Of a DNA stretch of 64,000 nucleotides, positions 11,964-23,400 are shown piece after piece. Origin of the DNA: Labia minor. Taxonomy: Eukaryota > Arthropoda > Insecta > Dermaptera > Spongiphoridae. Within the stretch, counting starts at the first letter, position 1, and each line of letters starts with the position of its first letter. The translations under genes were made by a program, and so were the position numbers. The DNA lies in assembly GCA_963082975.1 (NCBI GenBank), contig OY720344.1, positions 82,448,053 through 82,512,052 on the forward strand, given 5' to 3'. The notes under the pieces were generated by a model, which ran no database searches, was not told the origin of the DNA, and was given only the letters and a program-made list of their open reading frames with translations.

Positions 11964-12430
11964 ATTCTATCTATCTATCTTTGTGGCTCTACGGAACTCG
12001 AAAGTTCTTGGCCGCAGCAACCACACTTCTTCAAGTATCCCTATCCTAAGCCACAACCATCTAACCCCTACCCTCTCACATCTCTCTCATGTCCATTCTT
12101 ACATTGTCTGCCCACCGCGTCCTTGGTCTTCCAAAAATATATTTTTACCATTCTTTCCTCTCCCATTCTAGCCACGTGCCCTGACCATTGTAGCCTTCTC
12201 GATTTTATAACCCTAACTATGTCTGGAGATGCATAGAGGTCATACAATTCCTCGTTATGCAGTCTCCGTCATTCCCCAGTGACCTCATCTTTTTTTGGCC
12301 CATAAATGAGGCAAAGAATCCTATTCTCAAATACTCTAAATCTACTATCGTCTCCCATAGGCCATGCCTGACACCCATATAATACAACCGGCAAACCAAT
12401 TGTTTTATATAATTTAATTTTGATCCCATT
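11964..12430 (-). pseudogene. Non-LTR retrotransposon 3' end (reverse transcriptase C-terminus)
   Basis: Read right to left, fragments in different frames give LPVVLYGCQAW-like, RFRVFENRILCLIYGPKKDE, EVTGEWRRLHNEELYDLYAS and RVIKSRRLQWSGHVARMGEE. They are followed by GRPRTRWADNVRMD, and the frame ends just before a (GATA)n tail at 11964-11980. This is the well-known C-terminal tail of a widespread arthropod non-LTR retrotransposon group. The fragment is 5'-truncated as expected of target-primed reverse transcription, and has stops and frame changes. Two further copies lie at 36552-36735 and 55890-56505. The exact clade is not assigned. Confidence 0.8.
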
Positions 12431-12539
12431 CATAATTATTAACTTTTATTATGTTTTTATTATTTGTAAGGACTGGTTTAAAGTAAAATAAGCCCTTTTG
12501 GCGTGAGAAAGGTATTGGTGGACAATGGTAGCCATATAA

Positions 12540-13125
12540 ACGACCAGATTATCGTGTCTACCTTATTTATAAGCAAATCGTCGTGTAAGGAGGATTTGTT
12601 AAGTCCGCTATGATGAAGATCAACACAAATTTCATCATATTTATGTCAAAGGGTCGTAATTTATTTTATTTTGCAATTTTAGAGAGAATAGTGTATTTTC
12701 CGTTTTTGCACATTCTTTGACATTAGTATTATTTATTCAGATATCCATCATTGTTTACTATTTTCAAGTCTTTATCTAAAATTGTGTCGAAGAAGCTTGA
12801 GTGATACGAGGGATATATCGGGCGAGCGTTTTAACTTTGCTTAACATTGAAAAATAGAAACCCCCCCTCTCAAATAACTTAGTACAATAGTCACAAGTTA
12901 TGTACTTTATAATTTTTAAAACTTAGTTAATTAATATTTAAATATTTCAACTTTATGAGTTTTTATTTTTGCTTTACATATCTTTCTCACCGGCTTCGCA
13001 ATATCACCACCCCTGAAAGGGATATTTTGTAAAAGTTGACTTTTTATTTTTGTAAATTTTAGTAGTTCTCATTTCAAGAATAAAGCTGAATTTTTGCATA
13101 TGATTACCTAATAGTCTTGGGTCGT
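12540..13125 (-). repeat. Repeat D, copy 2 (inverted to copy 1)
   Basis: The reverse complement aligns with 6471-7090: caccggcttcgcaatatcaccacc, cattctttgaca, cttgagtgatacgaggg and attttagtagttctcatttcaag all match. A plus-strand reading repeats the NFIIFMSKGRNLFYFAI pattern and then hits stops. The identity of the element is unknown. Confidence 0.6.
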
Positions 13126-13706
13126 ATTAATCTTGATATTGAATTGAACGCCATATACCTCGGTTTTATCTTATATGTTATTGACAAAAATATATTAATA
13201 AAAGAAATTGAAGTTAAAATTTGTTAGTATAGTCTATTCCAATATTTAAATATTTAAGCCAAATACAAACATCTATTATCTTTTTGAAGAGTATTATAAT
13301 GCTTTCAGTTCACAGTTTAACTGTAAATGTTTAGTGAATGTCATTTATTGATCATGAAGAGTGACTTTTGATTTCACTTTGAAAATCGACAGATGTTACT
13401 ATTCAGACTTTGAATATTTAATAACTATTCTCTTATTAAAAAAAAAATTGCATTATTTATCAATGAGTTGAAATAATAAATTATTTACCAAGTTGATAAT
13501 TGCAATTCAAATTTATCTAAAAAAAAAATTTTAACTAAATTTAAATTAAATTATAGTAAATACTTTAGTAATAGATACATACTATTATATCGTAGAACGC
13601 CATTGGTTTATTTTATTGTCTTACAATATTTCCTTAAATAATTAACAAACATTAGATAAATTTCAAAGTGTTTAGTACTTAGCAAGTATTTTAGATGCTA
13701 TTTTGT
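13126..13706. other. AT-rich non-coding DNA
   Basis: No gene or repeat family was recognised. Confidence 0.45.
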
Positions 13707-13930
13707 AAATCATGTGAAAAACTATCAAACTTATATTTTTATTTTTACGGTCAGTTTAGAAGAAAAAAAATGAAAACAAAAAATAATCCGAAAGAGCTAT
13801 ATTTCTCAAAAGTTGATAGAAAAGTACGAATTTTGAATAATGCCCGTGTACCAAATTTGATTATTCTAACTGAAACCGTTTTTGCGTAATCTTGACTACA
13901 TAAAAATACACATACACATACATATACATT
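13707..13930 (-). mobile_element. HINE-A fragment (5' core, antisense)
   Basis: Antisense HINE-A sequence from atcatgtgaaaaactatcaaac through ggtcagttta, caaaagttgatagaaaa and gcgtaatcttgactac to the cacatacacatac microsatellite. Both the hairpin 3' end and the 5' end are missing. The short open frames here are by-products of the repeat. Confidence 0.8.
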
Positions 13931-14059
13931 CATTCTAAACTGACCATAAAAATAATGATAAATGTTTGATAGTTTTTCACATGATTAAAACTTGTATAAA
14001 ACTCCTATATATAGAATTTCAGCTTGACTGAATGGCTGAAAGTACTGGAATTAATTTTT
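13931..14059 (+). mobile_element. HINE-A fragment (middle), interrupted
   Basis: Sense HINE-A from ctaaactgaccataaaaat through gaatttcagcttgac to ggaattaattttt. It breaks off exactly in the T-run, where a second, complete HINE-A begins. The break position is the T-rich site into which Helentron-type elements insert. Confidence 0.75.
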
Positions 14060-14620
14060 ACTATCTCGCCAGAGAAAATTTCCTATGTCGAGATATTGAA
14101 ATTTTTATACGTTTTGAAGGTTCCTGAATCATTTTCACAAAGGTTGAGAAAAATATCTGTGTGTAGACAAGATTATGTAAAACAATTTGAGCTAGAATCA
14201 TGAAATTTGGTATACGGGCATTATTCAAAATTCGTAGTTTTCTATCAACTTTTGAGAAATGTAGCTCAACCGGAAGTGGGTGATTACCTACCACGTTTTG
14301 ATTTTTTTTTCATCTAAAATGACCGTAAAACTAAATATATATGTTTGATAGTTTTTCACATGATTAAAAATTGTATAAAACTGCTATATATAGATTGATT
14401 GAATCGCCGAAAGTACCAGAATTAATTTTTTAACACGGCAAATCACGCGCCAACACGGGACGTGGTGCCATCAACAAAGAGCCAAACATGCGCTGGTTTA
14501 ATAAATATTATTTATTAATTTTAATATATAATTCATAATTCATCATATTTAATTTAAATATAATATTTGTTATTTAATCCAATTCAAATTGCGAGATAGT
14601 CGTGTGGAGACACTCCAGCT
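14060..14620 (+). mobile_element. HINE-A, nearly full length
   Basis: The 5' end ACTATCTCGCC follows ttttt at 14055-14059. The element carries the gtttttatacgttttgaagg-like block (here attttt..), a shortened ctgtgtgtag microsatellite, tttggtatacgggcattattc, caaccggaagtgggtgat, the internal ttaacac/cgcgccaacacg block and the AT-rich tail. It then has the 3' inverted repeat gcgagatagt (14591-14600) and the hairpin gtggagacactccag. Gene content is nil. Confidence 0.9.
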
Positions 14621-15940
14621 TATTTTGTTTGTCCTTGTATTTTATTATGTAATTTCATTTTGCCATTTCTTGCAGAAATAAATTTATATAATGTAAATAT
14701 TTATAAGTGTATTATTTTAATAGTGGGATTTGCAATGGCGGGCAAGGCGAGAGGCGAGAGGCAAGAAGCAAGGAACATGTGCGCCAATGTAAACCACCCA
14801 ACCCACCCTATTTGATATTATTTCTCGTAAGATATATCTATGGCAGAGATAGAGAGGTTCATTTCTCGGTTTTTTTTTATATTTTATCCAATTTAAAAAT
14901 AAACCTGAATGGAATTTATAACAAGACCTTCGATTGATCTTATATTGAATAATAAGTCGATTCTTTATTTACCACTTTTTACTATGTATGTTAGTTTTAT
15001 TTTATTTTTTATTTTCATTATCATGTATGAAATAATTGAATTCATGTAAATTTATTTTTTTTTGAAATTGTTTATTCCTAAATGGTAAATATAGTTATGG
15101 GTATTTTTTGGGCTAAAATGTAATTTATTGTTTATTTAAAAATACATATTTATAAAATATAACTAAAAACTTAATTTTTGTACATTTACTTTTATTTCTA
15201 AATATGTTATATATTTACGATTATTTTATAATATATACAGGCGTTGTAAACTAAAATATGGTATAAAAAAATTGCATAAACTGAAAAAAAAATCTTAGCC
15301 TCGGGCATTCACTCCCCAGGTATATTTTAAAAAACAACCCACATGAATAATTAATTTTGATTGAATGTGTAAAAAAAAAATTAAAATAACTTTATGCTTT
15401 GATGAATTAGAAAAAAAAAATAAAATATATAAAATTAAATTTAAAAAAAAATAATAGGTTTAGCGAAAACGCTTTGCGAATGAATGACGTTTTTATTCTA
15501 ATAAATTAAATCAAGGATAATTTGGATTATCTTTGATATATTAATTAATAATAAAGTTAATTAATATTCTAGATGTAGACCAACAAAAGAATAAAATATA
15601 TTTTATCTTACTTGACAATCAAAATTGAAACTCAAAATTTAAATTTATTTTTTATTATCTATTTCTCTCAATTAGTATACCTCAAAAGTGAAAATAAATT
15701 TAATATTTTCTATTTATTGACTAATTACTCATATATTCTTTCTCTATCTATATCGATTTTATTTCTTATAAGAAAATATATATGATATATTTTGAAATTA
15801 GTATAAACTTTTTTTAAATCTATTTATATAAATATTTATAATATTATATCATATAATATATAAGTATTAGTAGTTTTATATAATATTTATTTATTCATAA
15901 TTTCTTAAAATTATATAAATCGTATAAATTAAAGTGAATC
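14621..15940. other. AT-rich non-coding DNA
   Basis: Only 14735-14830 is less AT-rich (ggcgggcaaggcgagaggc..); it carries a 76-codon frame with no family features. The remainder is A/T-rich filler. Confidence 0.45.
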
Positions 15941-16507
15941 TAGATAATATTGCGATTACGAAAATTTTCAAGATTTTGATGTTTTTATACGTTTTGAAGG
16001 TCCCTGTGTCATTTTAACTAAGGTTGAGAAAAATGTCGGTGTGTGTGTATATGTGTGTGAGTATGTAGACAAGATTACGCAAAAACGGTTTGAGCTAGAA
16101 TTATGAAATTTGGTACACGGACATTATTCAAAATTCGTAGATTTCTTACAACTTTTGAGGAAGGAGGTCATCACCTACCATGTTTTGATTTTTTTTTCTC
16201 TAAACTGACCGTAAAAATACAGATATATTTTTGATAGTTTTTTACATGATTAAAAATTGTAAAAATCTGCTATATATAGAATTTCAGCTTGATTGAATCG
16301 CTGAAAGTACTCGAATTAATTTTTTAACACGCTGACTGGCAATCACGTGCCAGCACGTGACGTGGTCTCATCAACAAAGAGCCAAACACGCGCTGGTTTA
16401 ATAAATATTATTTATTAATTTTAATTTATAATTAATTAAATTTAATTTAAATATTTTATATGTTAATCCAATTCAAATTTGCGAGATAGTCGAGTGGAGA
16501 CACTAGT
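15941..16507 (+). mobile_element. HINE-A copy with degenerate 5' tip
   Basis: It starts within the 5' hairpin (agataatattgcgattacg), so the first arm is damaged. The microsatellite gtgtgtgtatatgtgtgtgag (16040s), tttggtacacggacattattc, the block ttaacacgctgactggcaatc, the AT-rich tail, gcgagatagt (16491-16500) and gtggagacact are all present. Confidence 0.88.
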
Positions 16508-16734
16508 TTATTTCATTCTTGGTCTACGATGTACCAATACACCGTTCAAAAAAAAATATTGAAATTCTCTTAATTCACTATTAAATAATCGGTTGAATAT
16601 ATGAAAATGCATGCATGTTCGTAATTTTTCCAGGTGTTCCTTGAAAGGGGGAATCTTGAGTTTTCTCTGCTAATAACTATATTGTATCTTCGGCAAGTAT
16701 CTTCGAAATTGTTTTTATAATCAAGCATAATTTT

Positions 16735-17064
16735 CTACATATTGGTTGAGTGCCCTATCTACAACCCGACCAGAAGGGAATATTTGAATAGATATTTAAA
16801 TACCTGTGAGGCTGTGAACGAAAATAATTACATGGAAATTCTATTGAATGTGGGGAACGAGAGACAGATAAGCGATATTTATTACTACATAACAACAATC
16901 CTGAGAATAAGAAGTTTTATAATTATAGTTTTTAACGTTTTTATATTTATATGTGTTTGATTTTTGTGCAATTTTGTTAAACTGTGCGAAATTATGAAAT
17001 TGTATAATTTTGTATGCTGGATTAGGCAAAGACAAATAAATATTTATTATTATTATTATTATAA
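16735..17064 (+). pseudogene. Non-LTR retrotransposon 3' end with (TTA)n tail
   Basis: The frame reads LVECPIYNPTRREYLNRYLN then a D/E-poor helical stretch, which fits the C-terminal ECP(L/I)Y..R..YL signature downstream of reverse transcriptase in Jockey/CR1-like elements. After the stop come about 100 bases of 3' UTR ending gacaaataaatatttattattatt.., a trinucleotide tail typical of these elements. The 5' part is absent (5'-truncated copy). Upstream 16508-16734 shows nothing recognisable. Confidence 0.65.
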
Positions 17065-17283
17065 TCAAGCCATCTGGAGATAAAATGAATCCAGACTTTA
17101 AATTTACGCTCATCTTGATAATTAGCTTTTTTCATAAAAAATTTTTATCAGTAACCAGAGGGTCTTTCTCGAAAAATTTATTTGTTATTTTTATCCAGTT
17201 TGATTGTCTCCCAAGATGAGTTCCAAGGTATTTCCTTCAGTTAAGTCCATTTTAAAGTTGAGTGTATTTAATATACTATTTCA

Positions 17284-17581
17284 TTTCGGCGTCTTAGCCG
17301 AGTGTATCGTGGTAACTTTATACACATGATGTCGAAGTTCGATTCCAACTAAGAACAAATTTTTCTAATAAATTCAATTTAACATCAGCTGCCTCCCGCT
17401 CTAGGAACTGACAAGCCTGGTCCTGCACCAGCAGGATTACTTCAAAAATAAGCAACCACACGCATCAATGGATCGTGATGAGAAAAACAATAATACTTCA
17501 GGTGGTACCCAATCCACCCGTCACCAGGCGGCAGAACCCGGATCTTCACGAGCACTCCAAAAGAAGAATGAAGAATGAAGT
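17284..17581 (+). mobile_element. tRNA-derived SINE
   Basis: The head is tRNA-like, with A box tagccgagtg (17295-17304) and B box gttcgattcc (17337-17346) at tRNA-like spacing. It is followed by a roughly 220-bp unrelated body (cctgcaccagcaggatt, cacccgtcaccaggcgg, ggatcttcacgagcactcc) and a short direct-repeat tail gaagaatgaagaatgaag. A pol III internal promoter plus non-tRNA body and simple tail defines a SINE. The intact boxes suggest it could once have been transcribed. Only this copy is visible in the window. Confidence 0.75.
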
Positions 17582-18283
17582 TAATATCTAAAGAACATTC
17601 ATAAGAACAACTACAAGTAATTGAAGAAAATTCTCAAAACTCGAAGGATTCTACAGAAAAATGGGAGCTTTGCGTGATCCTAGATCCTAGATGGACCAAA
17701 CGCAAATAATATTTCATAAAAGTCATTAGAAATAAAGAGAATAAGGGATAAATAAGTTTCATAGATAAATTCTACAAAAATAATTAATTTTCTTAAGAAT
17801 AAAAATAAAAACAAAAGAAAAATTTGATAATTTCATTAAACCCATAATAAGCATTGTAATCCGTTATTTGTATTTCAAATATATTCGGTTATTCCCATAT
17901 ATTTACATTCTTCAATACTAACATAAATTGTAATAAAATATATTTTTGAAAAAGAACAATAAATAGAATTTGATTATCACCGCCATATTTGTCAAATCAT
18001 ACCATATTATTCAAAGTCAATTTCACCTCTAAAAATAGTTTATATTAAGTTTAATATAGCATTAAACTGCTACAGTGCCATGACATTGATTCCAACCAAG
18101 ATAGACACATTATTAAATTAGAAAATATCGAACCACGCCATTCAATTATTTAGGGCTATTTTCAAACAAAAAAATTGATTGATTCTTCTATCATGTACTA
18201 TGGAAATTTACTTAAGTAATATTATATATGTATAAAAGACTTTTTACTTTTATTGCTGATAAAATTATTTTTTATGTTTAATC
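17582..18283. other. AT-rich non-coding DNA
   Basis: No gene or repeat is seen. Confidence 0.45.
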
Positions 18284-18290
18284 ATGTAAG

Positions 18291-18423
18291 CAGGGCCCGC
18301 TCTAGAAGGCGGCAAACCGGGCATTTATCCGGGGCGGAAAATCTGAAAGGCGTCATTTTGTTTATGAATGTAATAAATTTTACAAATATAGAGGCGCCAA
18401 TTTATTCATTTGCCCGGGCGCTG
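18291..18423. mobile_element. Small hAT-like MITE, ~133 bp
   Basis: It begins CAGGGCCCGCTCTAGAAGG and ends GCCCGGGCGCTG, an imperfect CAG..CTG inverted repeat. The direct repeat atgtaagc lies at 18284-18291 and 18424-18431, sharing one base with the left end. The body is GC-rich (ggcggcaaaccgggc) and non-coding. A hAT assignment fits the end bases and the ~8-bp duplication. Confidence 0.75.
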
Positions 18424-18431
18424 ATGTAAGC

Positions 18432-19378
18432 AATTAATCATATATAGTGTTAATGGTAATTTTTAAACTTTCCCTACCTTTTCAGAACATTAATTAACTC
18501 ATTTGAGTTATAGAAATATTGGAATATTGATATTGATATAATAATATATATTATAATATGAAATAATATAAGTATATATTTTTCAAATAAGAGATCAAAT
18601 AAATTATAATAATAATAATATAAGTATCTCTCATTTTATTTTAACTGATGATTTTTGACGAAGATGGTCGTTGAAGTAGTTTTAAAGCAAAAATCAATCT
18701 ATGGTTTTAATTAACATTATTTTCTTTGTAAAGTTTGGACAAGCATCATTGAGACTTTTACTTTGTAAGTTCAACTGGTGAATGATGAATTGATAAATAA
18801 ATATAAATATTTATAAAATATTAATATATAATTTAACTTTTTAAAAATATTTCAAAGCATAAACATAAACAAAGACAAACATGAAAAACTTACATCACCG
18901 GTAGATTTTTGTAAATAAGAATTTGAAACAATGTTAGTTGTTTGAACAAAATGTATTGATCAATGGTAAAATATTATGTGTATCACGAATTGAAACAATT
19001 TATTGGAAGTCAATAAGATTTGGATACAAGCTTTTGTCATTCTGTGACAATAGAATAGAATTACTATTAAAGGGGAAAAAATGATACTGACGTTTATTGT
19101 GTTTTGTTAAATATATAACAAATTGGATCCGAATGATAAAGTTGATCTACTATAAAGGAATTTTAAAGAAATATATCAATAGCATTCCTGAAATTAGAAT
19201 CTGACAAAAGTAAATTTATTGAAAAGAAGGATCCTTATTTTTATGCTTATGAAACCGTTATTCTACCATATATTTAAACTATATACTATGTATTATAGAT
19301 ATATGTATAAAAAATAGATTTTTTTATTTAAATTTTCACATTACAATTAGTATTCAATCTCACTTATATATATTGTAG
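18432..19378. other. AT-rich non-coding DNA
   Basis: No gene or mobile element was recognised. Confidence 0.45.
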
Positions 19379-19520
19379 TAGGCAAATGACAATTTTAGGA
19401 AAATATCATTTGCCTGGTCAAATAGCTTCAAATGTTATTTAATTTCAATTTGTCTAGGAAAATAGCAATTGTCTGGGCAAAAGCCATTTGGCTAAATCTT
19501 TGTTGGGCAAATAGCTTTAA
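19379..19520. repeat. Cluster of inverted ggcaaat/atttgcc motifs
   Basis: About 140 bp holding alternating orientations of a short motif: aggcaaatgac, atcatttgcct, gtcaaatagc, aatttgtctagg, attgtctgggcaaaagcc and gggcaaatagc. The first two form a stem around caattttaggaaaat. The arrangement looks like a decayed hairpin element or a tandem array of palindromic units. Confidence 0.55.
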
Positions 19521-20084
19521 GCATAATAATTTCAACACATTTAACATTTGTCCTTTATTCAGTAAGAATTTATTTTATTTAATAAATTGAATAAATTGAT
19601 TGAGTTATAGAAATTGAGGAAAAATGAAAAAGATATTTAATTAATTAATAATATATTTAAACTATATTATACCTAAGAAGATAGGTTAGGCAATTTTACT
19701 CAAAATATTTTACAATATTTTATAAAAAGTTATAAATTATCAAAGCGTTGGTGGCTGTTTTTATTTATAAGGGAATTTTGTAAATAAAACCACATATTGA
19801 TATTTGTTATTGTAAATTTATTCAAAAAAATACAAAAAATACGTTAAAGAATTATTATTTGTAAACCCTATTAAAACGATATTTATATATTATATATTAT
19901 TTTAAAATTTATATTTTTGAATTTTATTCAATTTATAATTATAATTTAAATATATTATAAACTTTGATAAGTTTTGTATTTAAACTTAAGTTTTATTTTT
20001 AATATTTTTTATGGTCTTACTCATTTATATTATTTTCTTTGTACTTTGTTAATTTTAAATTATAATTTCAATTTTACAATACAT
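19521..20084. other. AT-rich non-coding DNA
   Basis: No feature is seen apart from extreme A/T content. Confidence 0.5.
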
Positions 20085-20965
20085 CTTCAGGGGGCGATAA
20101 GTTATATTTGGGGAGCGATAATATTTTATGGGGGCGAAATCATTTTCAACTCTAAAAAAAAGGTAAAATGATTTTGCGAACAGGCTTTTTCTCCTTTTTT
20201 CAATTTTTTTCAATATGGTTTTAAATAAGTTGACCTGTGTGTGGCCAGGCGCAGAACCGACCGACGGTTTGAAATAAATTAATTTCAAGCTACAGAAAAA
20301 ATTTCAAATAATTTAAATTCTATTAATACAATAAAAAACAGATATGGGTATAACATAAATATTTTTAATTTTATTTTATTTATAATTATAAGGAGGCGCT
20401 GGCTGTGACGTCATGAAGGGCTGGGTGACGTCATTTAATTTTAAATTAAGAAAAAACTAAGGAAGATGATTTTTCCCGAAGATAAAACCAATACAAAGTG
20501 CATGATTCGTGGAGATATGTAAAAAATCTCATGTGAAATTTGGTGTGAAAATAACCCCTCTTCCTTCGTCGATAGGTAATACTACCACTTCCGGTTTCCG
20601 AATATACACCAAAAGTTGATCAATTCATCATACTGATGCATTAAGTAAATATACCAAATTTTATCAAAATCTGCTGAGCCGTTCAAGCTGTACACATCTA
20701 TACGGACGGACGGACAGACATCATGCTAAAAATACTTTTACTGTTAAGAAAATGCATGATACGTGGAGATATGTAAAAATCTCCACATGTGAAAATTGGT
20801 GTGAAAACATTACCTCCATTACTCTCGTCGGTCAGTAAAAAAAAAGAAAAATAAAAGTTAAGATGATTTTGAATTTTTATCTGTTTAAATATATAGGGGG
20901 GGCGAATTATGAAGCCGACCTTACGAAGTGGGCGTTTGGTCAAAGAAGGTTGAGAACCACTAATC
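20085..20965 (-). mobile_element. hAT-like relic interrupted by HINE-B
   Basis: The right end aaggttgagaaccact (20949-20964) is the reverse complement of a hAT-type start (agtggttctcaacctt). The left part has three ggggcga(t/a)a motifs (20090-20135) and ctctaaaaaaaaggtaaaatg (20151-20171). The same ctaaaaaaaaggtaaaatg..gcga(a/t)caggct block recurs at 31520-31555. HINE-B (20226-20837) sits in the middle. No left terminal repeat or target duplication was found, so extent is approximate. Confidence 0.5.
20226..20837 (-). mobile_element. HINE-B copy 1
   Basis: Reverse-strand copy of the family also seen at 32575-33189 and 53379-54041. The 5' inverted repeat is degenerate (cgtcggtcagt on the plus strand at 20826-20836), the 3' one is aaccgaccgacgg near 20255-20267, and the terminal hairpin is damaged. 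It contains a short ccgt/cggacgg microsatellite (20702-20717), the gaaattt..accaaa core, ccacttccggtttcc and paired tgacgtcat palindromes near 20407 and 20427. Confidence 0.85.
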
Positions 20966-21700
20966 TATAGGTTATGTTTAAAATTATTACAATAAAAAAA
21001 TATAAATTTCTGATAAATTTTGGTTCCCCCACATTTATGAGTTTTTCCATGTTTCACACTTCATGACTTTTGTATTAAGTTACCTAAACAAATAATTATA
21101 ATTAAAGAAAAAAGATCGATTACTTAAATAGTTTTTATTACTGTAGAAGAGAGGTATAACCATATATCAAAATGGATATCAGAACAACGAATCTTATCCA
21201 ATCCATTAAAACAATTAAATGGTGTTATTTTTAAATTACCAACCTCATTTATTTGTTTTATTCCCGTATTATCTTTAAGCTTATGTAATGGCCGCTCATA
21301 TTTTTCCCATTCTCTAATCCTTTATTGTATCCGTAGAGTAGAAGATTGATATCACGATAAACAGGCTGTTATGGTTTTAGAAATGATTGCGAAAAATAGG
21401 CGGTTCTTTTGTCCCACAAGAGTTGATCGATTATTCTTCATAGCATGTCATTGGCAATCGATGACGATACTTCTTGTCGTATAAATAAAATAATCGCCAT
21501 TGCTTCAAGTTCTTTATACATTTCGATACCATAATGCATTTTATTTAGATGCATTTGGCGCCGGCGCAAAGACGATTGATTGCTTTCCATTATGGGAATT
21601 GATTGCTGAGTGTGACGATACGATTCACGCAAACAGTGGATTTATTCCCCAAAACCATATTATAAGAGAGAAAGAGAGAGGGAATAAAAATAAATGACAA
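20966..21700. other. AT-rich DNA then a less AT-rich island (21280-21700)
   Basis: From about 21280 the composition becomes balanced and repeat-free. The island contains aatcgatga, cgattgattgct, ggaattgattgctgag and ttttatttagatg, which resemble PBC/Hox-type half sites. Two antiparallel short frames (about 65 codons) overlap it with no family features. It may be a regulatory element; this is inference. Confidence 0.35.
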
Positions 21701-22052
21701 GTTTCCATCAATGTTTCTTAGATCTATCTATATAACATATCAGCTTGATTACATATCATAAATTTATTTTGTACAAAATTATTTTTCCTGTAATGATAAA
21801 TAGAATTTGATTGTGCTCTTTTATGAATGGATAATGAATATTAGGGGAAATTTTGATAGGTGTCATAAAAGAAACCAATAACAACAAAAGGGAGTAATCT
21901 TTTTGTGGGTCAAGTTCGAAGAAAAAGAAATAAACCAATCCAAATTGAGTAGTAAATTCAAAAGGATAATAAAAAGGAATTGAATAAAAATACAAATTAT
22001 TAATTAATTGATGAAACCATATAAATATTTACCTTGGTCTCTCTTAAAAGAT
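21701..22052. other. AT-rich non-coding DNA
   Basis: Short frames only. Nothing is recognised. Confidence 0.45.
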
Positions 22053-22336
22053 ATCTGGAGTTAAATTAAAAGTAATTAATAATATTTATTAACCAGCGCG
22101 TGTTTGGCTCTTTGTTGAAGGCACTACGTCACGTGCTGTCGCGTGATTGCCAGTCAACGTGTTAAAAAATTAATTCCGGTTCTTTCAGCGATTCAATCTA
22201 GCTGAAATTCTTAAAATAGCAGTTTTTCACATTATTAAAATTGTATAAAACATATATCTTTATTTTTACCCTCAGTTTAGGGGGAATAAAGTGGTCCTCT
22301 TTCGAATGAACTACATTTCTCTCTGGTGAGATAGTA
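22053..22336 (-). mobile_element. HINE-A copy with internal deletions
   Basis: The 3' tip is reduced to tctggag (22053-22059), joined directly to the AT tail. The block ttggctctttgttg.., cgcgtgattgccagtcaacgtgttaaaaaatt, aatctagctgaaattc, the cctcagttta region and the 5' end ctctctggtgagatagta remain. The microsatellite-containing core is deleted. Confidence 0.8.
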
Positions 22337-22409
22337 AAAAATTATAAAAAAACAACAAATATTTGTATTCCTATTCCCAGGTCTGAATAATTAATTAGAT
22401 AATATCTAT

Positions 22410-23400
22410 AATAATAATAATAACAATAATAATCTTTATTTAAGAATAATATATTTTATATACAAATATATACATTTAGTATAAGATATAATCATGGCCT
22501 TTGGCCTTGTGATGAAATGCTCTTTCACTATACATATATACATTCAATTAAATATCTCCGTTTCACCTTAAAAAAATCACAATTAGAAGTTTTAAAATCA
22601 GAAATTAAATTCCCTTGCCATCCCATTTCTAACCCCGACGATAATGTAATTCCAAGATACTTGTATTTATTCACTGTTTCAATTTTTTTTCTCCAAAATA
22701 CCAATTTTCTCCTGCCCCAATACGTCCACCATTTCTAAATATCACTATTTTGGATTTTTCTAAATTTACTATTAAATTCCATATCTTACAATAATTCTCC
22801 AATGTGTTTATCATCCTTTCCGTGGCTAAAATAACAATGTCATCCGCATAGGCCAGTATCTTAATTCTAGTTTCACCAATGGTCACCCCCCTCCATAAAA
22901 TCCTCTATATCATTCACAAACAATGAGAATAGCGTCGGACTTAGCAGACATCCCTGTTTCACTCCCATAGTTGTTTCAAATGTTTGAGTTAGCTCTCCAC
23001 ACCACACACTAGCCTGTGTCTGTATACAGACTTTTTATTTTAACTACCTTGGTAGACATTCCTAAATTCAATAATTTGTAATATAGAGCCTGTCTATCAA
23101 CTCGATCGAATGCGGAGGAGAAATCCATTAAGAATGCAAAGACTTTTTGTCTTTTTTTTATTTCACCTGAGGTTAATTATATTAATAAGGGTGTTGATAT
23201 TGTCCACAGTTGAATAATTACTTCGGAATCCTGCCTGAAATTCCCCTATTATATTCATGTTAACTAGTGATTCTATTTAACAATAAACCTGTGAACAATT
23301 TACTCACAACATTATTAAAAGAAATCCCCCCTATAATTCGATACTTCACTAGTCAGTCCCTTTTTATTTATTGGAAATATGATTGAATCTTTGAACCCCA
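22410..23400 (-). pseudogene. Non-LTR retrotransposon, decayed reverse transcriptase
   Basis: The minus-strand reading in several frames shows reverse transcriptase motifs in order. FQAGFRSNYSTVDNINTL comes first (near 23.2 kb), then FLMDFSSAFDRVDRQALYY (about 23.1 kb) and GVKQGCLLSPTLFSLFVND (about 22.95 kb). The catalytic AYADDIVILA box is at 22831-22852. Then a thumb-like segment ends in a 3' UTR and a tail of ATT/GTT trinucleotides (22410-22433 as ataataataa..). Frameshifts and stops disable it, and the endonuclease and ORF1 are missing by 5' truncation. It belongs to the Jockey/CR1-like group of non-LTR elements; a finer clade is not assigned. Confidence 0.85.
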
